Origin: Bin5 sp965204525
Lineage (GTDB): Bacteria; Chloroflexota; Anaerolineae; Caldilineales; Caldilineaceae
NCBI GenBank assembly: GCA_965204525.1
Contig: OZ241994.1
Coordinates: 5,084,001 to 5,148,000 of the forward strand
Reading direction: 5' to 3'
DNA length: 64,000 nucleotides
Shown one piece after another: positions 9,591 through 19,242 of this stretch. A model generated the notes under the pieces. That model searched no databases and was not told the origin of the DNA. It saw nothing but the letters and a program-made list of their open reading frames with translations. Numbering within the stretch: the stretch's first letter is position 1; each line of letters starts with the position of its first letter. Made by a program: the position numbers and the translations under genes.

Positions 9591-10352
9591 GTGTCGCGCC
9601 CTTTCCTGACCATTATTATTCCCGCCTATAACGAAGCACAGCGTCTTCCCGATTCACTGACAAGAATTGCTACGTATTTGCGGAGTCAAACCTTTACAAC
9701 CGAGATACTGGTGGTGGAAAATCGGTCGACCGACGAAACCAGCGCAGTTGTACGCGATTTTGCGAGAACGGTTGCAGCCTCAGATCCATTCACGCTGGAA
9801 CTGCTTCACAGTGCGCCGGGCAAAGGGGCAGCCGTGAAGACGGGGATGCTGGTCGGCAAGGGTGATTACCTGTTTATCTGCGATGCCGATCTTTCGATGC
9901 CTATCGAAGAGGTCGAGAAATTTCTGCCGCCGCAGCAGGAGCAAAATGGATTTGACGTCGCCATCGCCAGCCGCGAGATAGCCGGTGCGGTGCGTTACAA
10001 CGAGCCCTTCTATCGCCATCTGATGGGGCGGGTCTTCAACCACGTAGTGCAGAGGCTGATCATGCCGGGGATCGAGGACACCCAGTGCGGATTCAAGATG
10101 TTTACACGGGAAGCGGCCGCCCAGGTCTTTCCCCACCAGACGATCGACGGCTGGGGGTTCGACCCTGAAATTCTGTACATCAGCCGCATTCGCGGATTGC
10201 ACCTGGTCGAAGTGCCAATCAACTGGTATTACATGGCAGAGAGTCGGGTCAATCCCATCCTCGACACGATCAATATGGTGCGAGAAGTCTTACGCATTCG
10301 TGTTAACGGGCTGCGTGGGATCTACGAGCAGGTCCACAAGACGACGGAGTAG
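9591..10352 (+). CDS. Family 2 glycosyltransferase (dolichyl/polyprenyl-phosphate hexose synthase-like)
   Basis: GT2 enzyme of 253 residues with a GT-A fold, no membrane helix. The N-terminal IIIPAYNEAQRLP is the nucleotide-binding start. The DADLSMP motif near residue 103 carries the metal-binding aspartates, and the QCGFKMF / GWGFDPEI boxes are those of the ALG5/DPM-type subgroup. Expected activity is transfer of a hexose from a nucleotide sugar to polyprenyl phosphate at the inner membrane face, providing a lipid donor for surface glycosylation. The membrane glycosyltransferase at 19243-21090 is a plausible user of such a donor. The GTG at 9591 has a CGAGGAG ribosome site 6 bp upstream. 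Confidence 0.82.
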   Translation: MSRPFLTIIIPAYNEAQRLPDSLTRIATYLRSQTFTTEILVVENRSTDETSAVVRDFARTVAASDPFTLELLHSAPGKGAAVKTGMLVGKGDYLFICDADLSMPIEEVEKFLPPQQEQNGFDVAIASREIAGAVRYNEPFYRHLMGRVFNHVVQRLIMPGIEDTQCGFKMFTREAAAQVFPHQTIDGWGFDPEILYISRIRGLHLVEVPINWYYMAESRVNPILDTINMVREVLRIRVNGLRGIYEQVHKTTE

Positions 10353-10441
10353 CATCTACACGCCACTTCCGCAATTGCAGGTCCTGCCCGGCCGCCACCG
10401 CAAGAATCGCCAACGACGACCTTAACCTTCTGGACGACCCG

Positions 10442-11131
10442 TCAGGCTGTTGAAGACGGGTCAAACTCCAGGCTCGCCAGCCATATCTGCACACCGTTCG
10501 CCACGAAATGGGCGACCAGCGGGGTTAGCAGGCTCTGGTGCCAAACGAACATAAGTCCAAATATTGCGCCGGCCGTACCCGCGCCGACGATGCCCCACAT
10601 TCCTTGCGGGCTGTGTAGCAGGCCGAATAATACGCTGAAGCCAATGATCAGCCAGGCGGTCGGGAGCAAGGGCGAAAGCCCGCCGATAAGCAGGCTGCGA
10701 AACAGGACCTCCTCGAACAGTACGCTCAGCAGCAAGGCAAATGGCAGCAGCCCCACCTCTCTCCGACTTCGAGGCACGACCAGCTCCAGAATCGAACGGT
10801 AAAACCTGGTATCAGTGTAGCGCGTGACAAACCGTCCCATGCCCACGAAAATCAACGCTAATCCCAGGCCGGCCAGGGTCCCGGTCACAATCTGGGACCC
10901 GGCATTTGGAATCTGCCATCCCAGCGTCTCCGGTGGCAGGCCGCTGCCTCTGCCCAGAAGCAGGCATATGACCAAGACAGCTGCCCTGAGAGCATTTTCG
11001 GCTGGGAGCAGCAGTAGATTCTCCTGCGGTTGCCAGAAGCGCAACAGGCGGGCGGTCTTATACGCGCCGTATCCGACAATCGCGGTGATGAGCAGAGTCA
11101 ATATAGCAAACAGTGCATAGCGCCAGTCCAT
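10442..11131 (-). CDS. CPBP-family intramembrane metalloprotease
   Basis: Rce1/CAAX-like intramembrane protease of 229 residues with about six hydrophobic segments. Motif 1 is EEVLFR (paired glutamates and arginine), motif 2 is FGLLHS with the histidine, and motif 3 lies in the final helix around LVAHFVANG. It is convergent with the upstream glycosyltransferase gene, leaving 89 bp without an obvious terminator. The promoter at 11138-11167 places the predicted transcription start on or next to the ATG, so the mRNA may be leaderless. Substrate unknown. Confidence 0.85.
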   Translation of the reverse strand: MDWRYALFAILTLLITAIVGYGAYKTARLLRFWQPQENLLLLPAENALRAAVLVICLLLGRGSGLPPETLGWQIPNAGSQIVTGTLAGLGLALIFVGMGRFVTRYTDTRFYRSILELVVPRSRREVGLLPFALLLSVLFEEVLFRSLLIGGLSPLLPTAWLIIGFSVLFGLLHSPQGMWGIVGAGTAGAIFGLMFVWHQSLLTPLVAHFVANGVQIWLASLEFDPSSTA

Positions 11132-11137
11132 GACCTA

Positions 11138-11167
11138 AGTGTAGGTTACAGTTGGCGATGCATTCAA
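11138..11167 (-). promoter_or_regulatory. Promoter of the CPBP protease gene
   Basis: On the minus strand, TTGAAT (11167-11162), an 18 bp spacer and TACACT (11143-11138) stand directly before the CPBP gene. The usual distance from -10 to start would place the first transcribed base at about 11131, which is the A of the ATG; this suggests a leaderless message. Confidence 0.45.
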
Positions 11168-11221
11168 ATGTTTGTACATCCTCTATCGTCCCGCCACAGG
11201 CTCACTGTGCGCCTGCTCTTT

Positions 11222-11249
11222 TTGAAAATCTTCAATCTATTGCTATACT
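11222..11249 (+). promoter_or_regulatory. Sigma70-like promoter of the acyl-CoA dehydrogenase leader
   Basis: TTGAAA at 11222-11227, a 16 bp spacer and TATACT at 11244-11249. The predicted start is near 11256. It is divergent from the CPBP promoter about 55 bp away. Confidence 0.6.
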
Positions 11250-11272
11250 GAGCCCCTCATTACTCTTAATCT

Positions 11273-11347
11273 GGCGCGCCGCTGTTGGGCGCGCCGAAGA
11301 GGAGCGTTCCTCTTCTTCGGCGGAGACAAAGGCGTCTCCGCCTTTTT
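11273..11347 (+). terminator. Three-hairpin leader ending in an intrinsic terminator
   Basis: Three stems follow the promoter in a row. GGCGCGCC at 11273-11280 pairs with 11288-11295 (7-nt loop). GAAGAGGA at 11296-11303 pairs with TCCTCTTC at 11308-11315. GGCGGAGAC at 11319-11327 pairs with GTCTCCGCC at 11334-11342 and is followed by TTTTT at 11343-11347, a textbook Rho-independent terminator. The message would end about 90 nt after the predicted start and 78 nt before the acyl-CoA dehydrogenase ATG. It is either an attenuator for that gene or a stand-alone small RNA. Confidence 0.7.
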
Positions 11348-11424
11348 CTTCGACGCGTCATCGTAGACTGTCACCGCGGCCCGTCGCACACACGCCCGCC
11401 GGCAGTCGGGAAAGGACCAATTCG

Positions 11425-12636
11425 ATGGCTTCTTCAACCGAGTTGCTGTACTCGGAAGAGCACAATCTGGTACGCAAGATGGCATATGACTTTACCCGCA
11501 ATGAGGTCATGCCAATCATTGCAGAACACGACCGAAAACATACCTTCCCTTTTGAACTGTTGCCCAAGATGGCGCAGCTTGGCTTCCTTGGAATCTGTCT
11601 GCCTGCCTGCTACGGCGGCGCCGGGATGGACTTTCTGTCATTGGGCATCGTTTCCGAAGCGCTGGAATACGGAGATTCGTCCGTGCGCGAGACGGTCGCG
11701 GTTCATCTCGCGCTGCATGCGCTGCCAATATTTCAGTGGGGAACTGAAGAGCAGAAGGAGACCTTTCTGCCGGGCCTTGCCTGCGGAGACCATATCGCCT
11801 GCTTTGGACTAACCGAGCCGGGCGCCGGGTCGGACGTCGCGGCCATCCAGACTCGCGCCGTAAGTGAGGGCGGTGACTACATCCTCACCGGCGAAAAAAT
11901 GTGGATAACCCTGGCCGACGTGGCCGACCGGTTCCTCGTTTTCGCCAAGACGCAGCCGGACCAGGGTGCGCGCGGCATCTCCGCCTTCATCCTGGAACGC
12001 GGCTGGCAGGGCCTTACCACCGGTACGCTTGAAGGCAAGATGGGCGTCAGGGCCAGCAATACCGGCTGGATCAACATGCAGGACGTGCGGGTGCCGGCCG
12101 GTCACCGCCTGGGGGAGGAAGGTGAGGGCTTCAAGATCGCGATGAGCTGCCTCGATAACGCCCGCTTCGGTGTCGCGGCTGGTTCGGTGGGCATCATTCG
12201 CGCCTGCATTGACGAGTCGGTCAAATATGCCTTGCAACGCAAGACGTTCGGCAAACCGATCGCTGAACACCAGCTTGTCCAGCAGATGATCGCCCAGATG
12301 CAGCAGGACCTGGATATCGGCGAACTGCTGGTGTGGAAGGCCGGAACCCTCAAGAATCAGGGGGTACGCAATACCCGGGAGACCAGTATGGCCAAGTGGT
12401 TCTGCACCGAAGCCGCACGCCGGGCCGCCGACAACGCCGTCCAGGTTCATGGAGCCTACGGATATTCAGATGAGTACAATGTGGAACGCCATCTACGCAA
12501 TACAAAGAGCGCGGTGATCTACGAAGGCACCAGCCAGATTCACACGCTGATGCAGGCCGCGTACACTCTGGGCATGCGCGAGGACCGCCCGTTGCGCTGC
12601 CCGATGCCGGCTTACGACCCGGATTCCTGGCAATAG
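11425..12636 (+). CDS. Acyl-CoA dehydrogenase
   Basis: FAD-dependent acyl-CoA dehydrogenase, 403 residues, oxidising an acyl-CoA to its 2-enoyl-CoA and passing electrons to ETF. The flavin-contact box GLTEPGAGSD lies near residue 132. The catalytic glutamate is E367 in YEGTSQIHT, the position used by short-chain, glutaryl and similar enzymes. The EGTSQIHT box has a histidine where many paralogs have arginine, so substrate class is uncertain. ATG 11425 follows an AAAGGA site; the frame is open upstream but that part includes the terminator and is not translated. etfB and etfA follow, so the operon is a complete dehydrogenase plus electron-carrier set. Confidence 0.92.
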   Translation: MASSTELLYSEEHNLVRKMAYDFTRNEVMPIIAEHDRKHTFPFELLPKMAQLGFLGICLPACYGGAGMDFLSLGIVSEALEYGDSSVRETVAVHLALHALPIFQWGTEEQKETFLPGLACGDHIACFGLTEPGAGSDVAAIQTRAVSEGGDYILTGEKMWITLADVADRFLVFAKTQPDQGARGISAFILERGWQGLTTGTLEGKMGVRASNTGWINMQDVRVPAGHRLGEEGEGFKIAMSCLDNARFGVAAGSVGIIRACIDESVKYALQRKTFGKPIAEHQLVQQMIAQMQQDLDIGELLVWKAGTLKNQGVRNTRETSMAKWFCTEAARRAADNAVQVHGAYGYSDEYNVERHLRNTKSAVIYEGTSQIHTLMQAAYTLGMREDRPLRCPMPAYDPDSWQ

Positions 12637-12720
12637 AGGGCGAACTGCCACGCACGACCAGAGGCTGCATCTTCCGGAACTGGCCTGGTGGAGTACAGTC
12701 TCTCACGAAAGGAGAGCTGC

Positions 12721-13506
<786 letters not shown>

Positions 13507-13581
13507 AGCGATGTAAATGGGAGGCAAGGGGAATAACTACCCGCTCGCCTCTCGAAAGCTCTCTCGGAGAGAGGGAAAACG

Positions 13582-14562
13582 ATGGCGATTCTCGTCTGGA
13601 TTGAACAGAATGACGGACAGGCGGTGTCCAACTGTTGGGAACTCCTGGCCAAGGCCAAGGAACTGGGCGGAGAACTTGGCGCCGACGTGGCGGCCCTTCT
13701 GATTGGGAGCGATACCGGTGAAGCGGCACAGCAGGCTTTTGCCTACGGAGCCGATCGTGTCCTTGCCGCGAACGCTCCTACTCTGGAACATTTTCGGTTG
13801 CAGCCCTTTGCCGCTGTCGCCGAACAGGCGGTGGAGCGCACCGCCGCGATCGCATTCCTTACCAATGCCTCAATTCGCGGCGGCGTACTTGCCGCGACGG
13901 TCGCCTGCCGCCGGAGTGCCGGCATCGCCGCCAATGCAACGGACCTGAAGGTGGAAGAGGGCAGACTGATCGCCGCCCGCACTATCTATTCGGGCAATAT
14001 CCACGCCGAGATTCAGTTCGAGAGTTCACTGGCCGTCGCCAGCGTGCGGCCGCGCTCCTTTCCCATGCCGGCGCCGAGAGACGCGACGGGTACGGTGGAA
14101 AACCTGAATGTCGGGCCGAATGAAGATGAAATTCGTCAGAAGATCAGCGAATTCCGGGCGGCCGACGCGGGCGAAGTCAGCCTGACCGATGCCCACATCA
14201 TCGTTTCAGGCGGACGCGGTGTGGCCGAGGACCCGCCGAAGGGCTTCGAGTTCGTCGGCGAACTGGCCAGTACCCTGGGCGCAGCCCTTGGCGCCAGTCG
14301 GGCCGCGGTTGACGCCGGATACATCCCCTATAAGCACCAGGTGGGACAGACCGGCAAGACGGTCAGGCCGGACCTCTACATCGCCTGCGGCATCTCCGGC
14401 GCCATCCAACACCTGGCCGGCATGGGGAACAGCAAAATCATCGTCGCCATCAACAAGGACCCGGACGCCCCCATCTTTCAGCGCGCCAAATACGGCATCG
14501 TCGATGATCTGTTCAAGACCGTGCCCGCGCTGACGGCAGAGTTCAGCAAAAGGCTGAAGTGA
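13582..14562 (+). CDS. etfA: Electron transfer flavoprotein, alpha subunit
   Basis: EtfA, 326 residues. The C-terminal FAD domain is clear: SGGRGVAE, GASRAAVDAGYIP, QVGQTGKTVRPDLYIA and GISGAIQHLAGM all match the family, ending with FQRAKYGIVDDL. Together with EtfB it shuttles electrons from the adjacent acyl-CoA dehydrogenase to a membrane quinone reductase that is not in this window. ATG 13582 follows a purine-rich GAGAGAGGGAAAA site. Confidence 0.95.
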   Translation: MAILVWIEQNDGQAVSNCWELLAKAKELGGELGADVAALLIGSDTGEAAQQAFAYGADRVLAANAPTLEHFRLQPFAAVAEQAVERTAAIAFLTNASIRGGVLAATVACRRSAGIAANATDLKVEEGRLIAARTIYSGNIHAEIQFESSLAVASVRPRSFPMPAPRDATGTVENLNVGPNEDEIRQKISEFRAADAGEVSLTDAHIIVSGGRGVAEDPPKGFEFVGELASTLGAALGASRAAVDAGYIPYKHQVGQTGKTVRPDLYIACGISGAIQHLAGMGNSKIIVAINKDPDAPIFQRAKYGIVDDLFKTVPALTAEFSKRLK

Positions 14563-14616
14563 AGTCGCGTCGTCCCGGCAGGCTGCGCTTGAGGCGCCCC
14601 GCGCGGCCCGCGCCTC

Positions 14617-14849
14617 TTGTTCACACTGATCATCTGTGCTATACAATTACGATGGCTGTGCCTGCTGTGGAGCGGCGGCGAACGATTGTTTCCAGGAGTC
14701 TTTGCTCCCCATGCCATGAGCGGGTGAACACGCAGGTAGTGCAGGTGACTCTTTGCTTTGTAATACCTGTCAGGAATACATTGTCCCATCAGCCCCGTAA
14801 ACGCGGGGCGGGCGTGAGGGAAAGCGCGCTGGCGCCTTGGTGAAAAGAG
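14617..14849 (+). promoter_or_regulatory. Promoter and about 195-nt leader of thrC
   Basis: TTGTTC at 14617-14622, a 17 bp spacer and TATACA at 14640-14645 predict a start near 14652. The leader to 14849 contains a GCCCCG-taaa-CGCGGGGC hairpin near 14794-14811 with no T-tract. A frame from ATG 14652 runs 63 codons and stops 6 nt before the thrC start, but it has no Shine-Dalgarno and no threonine codon run. No known riboswitch class was recognised. Confidence 0.4.
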
Positions 14850-16193
14850 ATGACCGAGTACAATTCCCGTTTTCGCTGCTTTCGGGGCTGCGCCGGTACA
14901 TACGCGATATATGAAGTAATCTATACCTGTCCGAAATGCGGCGGCCTGCTGGAGGTGGAACACGACATCGACGCCCTGCGAATGCGGTCCGCTGATGAGT
15001 GGAAGCGGCTCTTCGACAACCGCGTCGGCACCACCGAGTGGCCCTATGGCAGCGGCGTTTGGGGCAAGAAAGAGTGGATCATGCCGACCATCGCTGATGA
15101 CAATGTTGTCAGCATGTACGAAGGCAACTCCAATCTCTTTTGGGCCGAGCGGCTGGGCCGGCAGATTGGTCTCTCCGATCTCTGGGTGAAGCTGTGCGGG
15201 AACAGCCACACCGGCAGCTTTAAGGACCTGGGCATGACGGTGCTGATCAGCGTCGTCAAGCAGATGCGGGACCAGGGCGTCCCGGTCCGGGCCGTGGCCT
15301 GTGCCAGCACCGGTGATACCAGCGCCGCCCTGGCCGCCTATGCCGCGGCGGCCGGCATCCCCGCCGTCATCTTCCTGCCCGAAGGGAAAGTCAGCCCCGC
15401 GCAGCTGATTCAGCCCATCGCCAATGGCGCCTATGTGCTGGCCCTCGACACCGATTTCGACGGCTGCATGCGCGTTATTCGTGAAATCACCCACGACGGC
15501 GACAGACCCGACTCCTCCATCTACCTGGCGAATTCGATGAACTCTCTGCGCATCGAGGGCCAGAAAACGGTCGGAATCGAAATCGTACAGCAGTTCGACT
15601 GGGAAGTTCCGGACTGGATCATCATCCCCGTCGGCAATCTGGGCAATATCAGCGCCATCTACAAGGGGCTGAAGCTGATGCTGGATCTGGGCATAGTCGA
15701 CCACCTGCCCCGTCTGGTCGCGGCCCAGGCCGCCAAGGCGAACCCTTTTTATCTCAGCTACCAGAACGGATTCAGCCAGAAAGTAAGCGTGGAGGCCCAA
15801 TCGACCCTGGCGTCCGCCATTCAGATCGGGGATCCGGTCAGCTACGAGAAGGCCGTACAGGCGATTCAAGAGACCGACGGCATCGTCGAGCAGGTAGAAG
15901 AACACGAGATGGCCGCGGCCGCTGCCATGGCGGACGCCACCGGCATGTATACCTGTCCACACACCGGTACCGCTCTGGCTGCGTTGTTCAAGCTGCTGCA
16001 GCGAGAGGTTGTACAGAGTCATCAGCGGGTGATCGTTGTCAGCACCGCCCACGGGCTGAAATTCACACCCTTTAAGGTCGGCTACCACGAGGGCACGCTG
16101 GCGGAGGTGGAGAGCGATCTGGCCAACCCGCCCGTCTACCTGCCTGCCAACGCCGATATCGTCCGGGAAACAATCCAGCGAAAGCTTGGATGA
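14850..16193 (+). CDS. thrC: Threonine synthase
   Basis: PLP enzyme of 447 residues converting O-phosphohomoserine to threonine. The N-terminus holds a four-cysteine zinc-ribbon-like element (C10, C14, C27, C30), as in many bacterial and archaeal thrC proteins. The PLP lysine is K125 in HTGSFKDLGM, and the phosphate-binding loop is in ACASTGDTSAA. The later VGNLGN and CPHTGTALAA boxes match the family. The ATG at 14850 has a GAAAAGAG site. It stands as a single gene behind its own promoter. Confidence 0.93.
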   Translation: MTEYNSRFRCFRGCAGTYAIYEVIYTCPKCGGLLEVEHDIDALRMRSADEWKRLFDNRVGTTEWPYGSGVWGKKEWIMPTIADDNVVSMYEGNSNLFWAERLGRQIGLSDLWVKLCGNSHTGSFKDLGMTVLISVVKQMRDQGVPVRAVACASTGDTSAALAAYAAAAGIPAVIFLPEGKVSPAQLIQPIANGAYVLALDTDFDGCMRVIREITHDGDRPDSSIYLANSMNSLRIEGQKTVGIEIVQQFDWEVPDWIIIPVGNLGNISAIYKGLKLMLDLGIVDHLPRLVAAQAAKANPFYLSYQNGFSQKVSVEAQSTLASAIQIGDPVSYEKAVQAIQETDGIVEQVEEHEMAAAAAMADATGMYTCPHTGTALAALFKLLQREVVQSHQRVIVVSTAHGLKFTPFKVGYHEGTLAEVESDLANPPVYLPANADIVRETIQRKLG

Positions 16194-16269
16194 TTTGTAC
16201 GGACCGTGAAGACGTCTCCTCCAGTACGCGACTGTTGGCAGACTAAACTGCCCTGCCCTCCCACATCTC

Positions 16270-17088
16270 TTGAACCAGGTGACCGAAGAAAACAGATCTC
16301 CCCTCGACTATAGTTCAACCTCTTTTTCGCAGGGGCGGATGGACTTCGTCTGGGAGGAGTTGACGCTCGCGCAAAGGGCCCGGCACTATGCCGACTGGCA
16401 CGCCGGCAAGGGCCTCATCGGCGGCGACCCGCGGCAGCGTCCCAATTCCGACATTCTTCCTTCCTGGGCAATGGAGCGGTCCTTTGTGCGCGCCTTGGCC
16501 CTCGACGACTGCCGCGCGGCCAATGGCGAGCGCTTTCGCCAGCAAATTGCCGGCCCGAGTCCGCTTGAAATCGAGATCGGTTTCGGCCGCGGCGACTTCC
16601 TGCTGGACCGGGCGGCCCGCAGGCCCGAGCGGTGGTTTGTCGGCTTTGAAGTGAGAACCAAGGCCGTCCGCCTGGCGCTCCGCCGCCTGGAGAATCAGCG
16701 CCTGGAGAATCTGTGGCTGAGCGACGACGACGCCAGAGTGGGCCTGCAGCTGGCGATCCCCGATCGACGCGTCGACGCGGTTCACGTTCTCTTCCCCGAC
16801 CCCTGGTGGAAGGCGCAGCACAAAGTCAAGCGCCTCTTCTCGCCCCCGTTCGTCGACCTGCTGGCGGCCAAAATTCGTCCGGGCGGCTATCTGCACCTGA
16901 AGACCGATGTAGAACAGTACGGGGAATTAGTGCGCTATCTGCTGTCCCATCACCTGGCATTCCGTGACCACCGACCGGAATTGACTGACCGGGTCGGGCC
17001 CTATCGCCCCACGCACCGTGAGCACTGGTGCCGGGAAAACGGCATGCCGGTGTGGACTTACTATTTTTTCAGGCGGGATGAAGCGTAG
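16270..17088 (+). CDS. trmB: tRNA (guanine-N7-)-methyltransferase
   Basis: TrmB, 272 residues, making m7G46 in tRNA. EIEIGFGRGDFL is the SAM motif, and the family-specific HVLFPDPWWKAQHKVKRL box contains the catalytic/tRNA-contact aspartate. The C-terminus has the TDVEQYGE and HREHWCRENG motifs near the end. The start is uncertain: the TTG at 16270 has no ribosome site, and GTG 16279 or ATG 16339 are alternatives. The N-terminal 90 residues are longer than in compact TrmB proteins. Convergent with the next gene across a 204 bp gap in which no clear terminator was seen. Confidence 0.9.
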   Translation: MNQVTEENRSPLDYSSTSFSQGRMDFVWEELTLAQRARHYADWHAGKGLIGGDPRQRPNSDILPSWAMERSFVRALALDDCRAANGERFRQQIAGPSPLEIEIGFGRGDFLLDRAARRPERWFVGFEVRTKAVRLALRRLENQRLENLWLSDDDARVGLQLAIPDRRVDAVHVLFPDPWWKAQHKVKRLFSPPFVDLLAAKIRPGGYLHLKTDVEQYGELVRYLLSHHLAFRDHRPELTDRVGPYRPTHREHWCRENGMPVWTYYFFRRDEA

Positions 17089-17292
17089 CGGCTTGGTAGA
17101 CTGACAACCTCTTCGGGTCGTGTCAGTTGCGCTTAGCAGTTCAATCTGTTCGGGAATCGTAGGCCGCAATTGCCACCCCTCACCGGCGCAATCCCAAGAT
17201 CCGGGCTAGGCAGTGACCTAAGTACCGGATCGGAGCTGTGAGCACTTGCAGGTTATTTTGGCCGGGTACGCCTGATGTGGGTAAGAAGAGTC

Positions 17293-17817
17293 TCAGCGGC
17301 GGTGGGCAAGGTGAATCTGCTGGCGCAGCTCACGACGTGCGGTATTGAGATTTTCCTTTATCTTGAAGAAAACTGCCTCCGTGACCTCCATCTCCTGCGA
17401 GATCAACAGTTCCTCCAGCGCCTCCACCACGCGCAGCACCTTGGCCTCCAGCAGTTCTACGGTCGTGGCATAGAGTGATTCCGGCAAAAAGTAGAGAAGA
17501 ACCACAAGTCCCCAAATACTGAACGCCAGAATTCTGTTTCCCCCCATACTCAGCTGTTCCCGCAGCAGGAACATCGACACAAGCCAGAGCACAACCGCCG
17601 CCGCCATCAGGTCATAACGGGTGATCGGGCGAGCCGCGCTGATGTCCTGCACGCCCGCGGCCAACTGATCGTAGGTCTTCAGTCGTGCCAGCCACATGTT
17701 GAAACGTCGGCACTGGTGGCGGTTGACCCTGTTCTGATCAAAGTGGGCCAACTCCAGCGCCCGTTCCCGGCATTGGTCGGCTAACTCATAGAACTCTTTG
17801 CGGGTTAGTTCTGCCAT
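17293..17817 (-). CDS. Small two-helix membrane protein, unknown
   Basis: A 174-residue protein of no recognised family. A charged helical N-terminal half (about residues 1-75) is followed by two membrane helices (about 78-97 and 105-122) and a long charged helical tail rich in Glu/Leu. The topology suggests both ends on the same side of the membrane. The ATG at 17817 was chosen; a longer open frame upstream has low-quality sequence. It is the last gene of the long minus-strand block. Confidence 0.5.
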   Translation of the reverse strand: MAELTRKEFYELADQCRERALELAHFDQNRVNRHQCRRFNMWLARLKTYDQLAAGVQDISAARPITRYDLMAAAVVLWLVSMFLLREQLSMGGNRILAFSIWGLVVLLYFLPESLYATTVELLEAKVLRVVEALEELLISQEMEVTEAVFFKIKENLNTARRELRQQIHLAHRR

Positions 17818-18019
17818 GGATCGAATCCGCAAGATACTCGGACGGGGTCTGTCGTGCTGCCGGCAGGGGCGCAATATCACGCCTGTCTTCCGGCGCCCGC
17901 TTCTCGCAGCCGGTTGCCCATCGGGCCCCCTTGGCACTGGCGCCGCGCGGGTACCTCCCTTTCGACCAGTTCTGCGCTGGCTGGACCACGGTCTTCCGCC
18001 TGGCACAGCCGAACCATAG

Positions 18020-19051
18020 TCAGATGAGCCACATGGGCACAAGCCACAACATCCCAGCCAGAATTACCGCGTTGATAGCGTTTTCGACAGTCCCAATGCC
18101 GGCCTGCCGGGAGAAGGGCCATACGCGTGCCCTGGTGAATGCCCGCAGGAATAGAGGGAATGCTCCAAGTACGAGAATTGTCCAGACCGGCACGGCGCCC
18201 GTTGCCATCAACAGAATCAGGGCGATAAACCCGGCAATGGCGATGATCGCGGCAACATCCAGGCCCCGCTCGGGCCCGAATACCACCGCCAGAGTGCGTC
18301 TGCGAAGACGCCAGTCTCGGCGCCAGCTATAGAAACTGTAGGACTGATAGGCCAGCCAGGCGAATGTCGCTGGAGCGAAGGCGATCAACAGGACGAGGCG
18401 CGTGATCGTACCGGTCAGAACAAAGTAGGTTCCCAGCAAAGGGAAGACACCCAATCCCAACCAATAGGCAAGGTCGCCGAGCCACCAGAATCTGCCGGCG
18501 AAGCGGACGACCGGCCATTGCGGCACACTGCACATCAGCCCGCTGATCAGCGCAAAGAACCAGACCGGCCACCCGACGAAGATTCCGAGCCACAACGCCG
18601 CCAGTACGTAGATCGTCACTGAGATCAGACCAAGACTGAGGAATGTCTCGGGACGCAGTAGGCCCTGTTGCATCCAATCAAAGCCATCGAAGGCCCCAAC
18701 CGGCAATGGCCTCATCGAACTCCGTACGTTCGCCGCTGTCGAGTACTGACCTTCGGCGCGTATATGGCGCAAGTAGTCCACATAAGCACCGAAATAGTTG
18801 CAGGCCAATGCCAGTGCGCCGTAGGTCAACACCAGCACGGCTGCCCACCAGATGCTGATCGTCTCAGATTGCCAGCGAGCCGTGGACGCTCCCCATAGGA
18901 CCGGCGTTAGCAGTGCGGGTATCGCCCGCATCCGCCCCATCTGGGCGATCACTCGTAAGTAACCGACACTTTTGGGTCGGATTCGGGCCTGCTGGGTCGG
19001 GGCGGCTTCGGCGTTACTCTGACTTACTTCGGACGGAACTCGGCTGTACAT
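18020..19051 (-). CDS. UbiA-family prenyltransferase-like membrane protein
   Basis: A 343-residue protein with about eight membrane helices. The RMRAIPALLTPVLWG segment matches the N-terminal motif of the MenA/UbiA group, and a RPLPVG box follows the first polar loop. The prenyl-diphosphate Asp motif is atypical: the usual NDxxD region reads CNYFGAYVDY, retaining N and one D. Activity is therefore uncertain; it could prenylate a quinone head group or another acceptor. The ATG at 19051 is supported by a promoter whose predicted start lies about 30-40 nt upstream; the longer open frame to 19174 would begin before that promoter. Confidence 0.6.
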   Translation of the reverse strand: MYSRVPSEVSQSNAEAAPTQQARIRPKSVGYLRVIAQMGRMRAIPALLTPVLWGASTARWQSETISIWWAAVLVLTYGALALACNYFGAYVDYLRHIRAEGQYSTAANVRSSMRPLPVGAFDGFDWMQQGLLRPETFLSLGLISVTIYVLAALWLGIFVGWPVWFFALISGLMCSVPQWPVVRFAGRFWWLGDLAYWLGLGVFPLLGTYFVLTGTITRLVLLIAFAPATFAWLAYQSYSFYSWRRDWRLRRRTLAVVFGPERGLDVAAIIAIAGFIALILLMATGAVPVWTILVLGAFPLFLRAFTRARVWPFSRQAGIGTVENAINAVILAGMLWLVPMWLI

Positions 19052-19088
19052 TTTTCGTCTGTTAACGACTACGCCTTGACGTGCCCAC

Positions 19089-19117
19089 ATTCTATCAGCT
19101 ATATCCGATATGCTCAA
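19089..19117 (-). promoter_or_regulatory. Promoter of the UbiA-like gene
   Basis: Minus strand TTGAGC (19117-19112), a 17 bp spacer and TAGAAT (19094-19089). It sits in the 191 bp gap behind the glycosyltransferase gene, so the UbiA-like gene can be expressed separately, and it argues against translation from the upstream part of the frame. Confidence 0.55.
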
Positions 19118-19242
19118 CCGAGCCGGAGGAGCTAAGGCGACTCGACCAGAGTGACTGTCTACGTCCAGCGCCAAAGTGGTGACAACAGCAGGGGAAACAT
19201 AACGGCCGGTTCGGAAGTGAAGTCGAAACCCCGCGATAGGCG

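Noticed and set aside
11152..11424. Upstream extension of acyl-CoA dehydrogenase
   Set aside because: It runs through a promoter and an intrinsic terminator; the family N-terminus begins at 11425.
14478..16088. Antisense 536-codon frame opposite etfA and thrC
   Set aside because: No motif is visible, whereas thrC on the other strand is complete with its PLP site.
19052..19174. N-terminal extension of the UbiA-like gene
   Set aside because: The promoter at 19089-19117 lies inside it, so the RNA would begin after this start.
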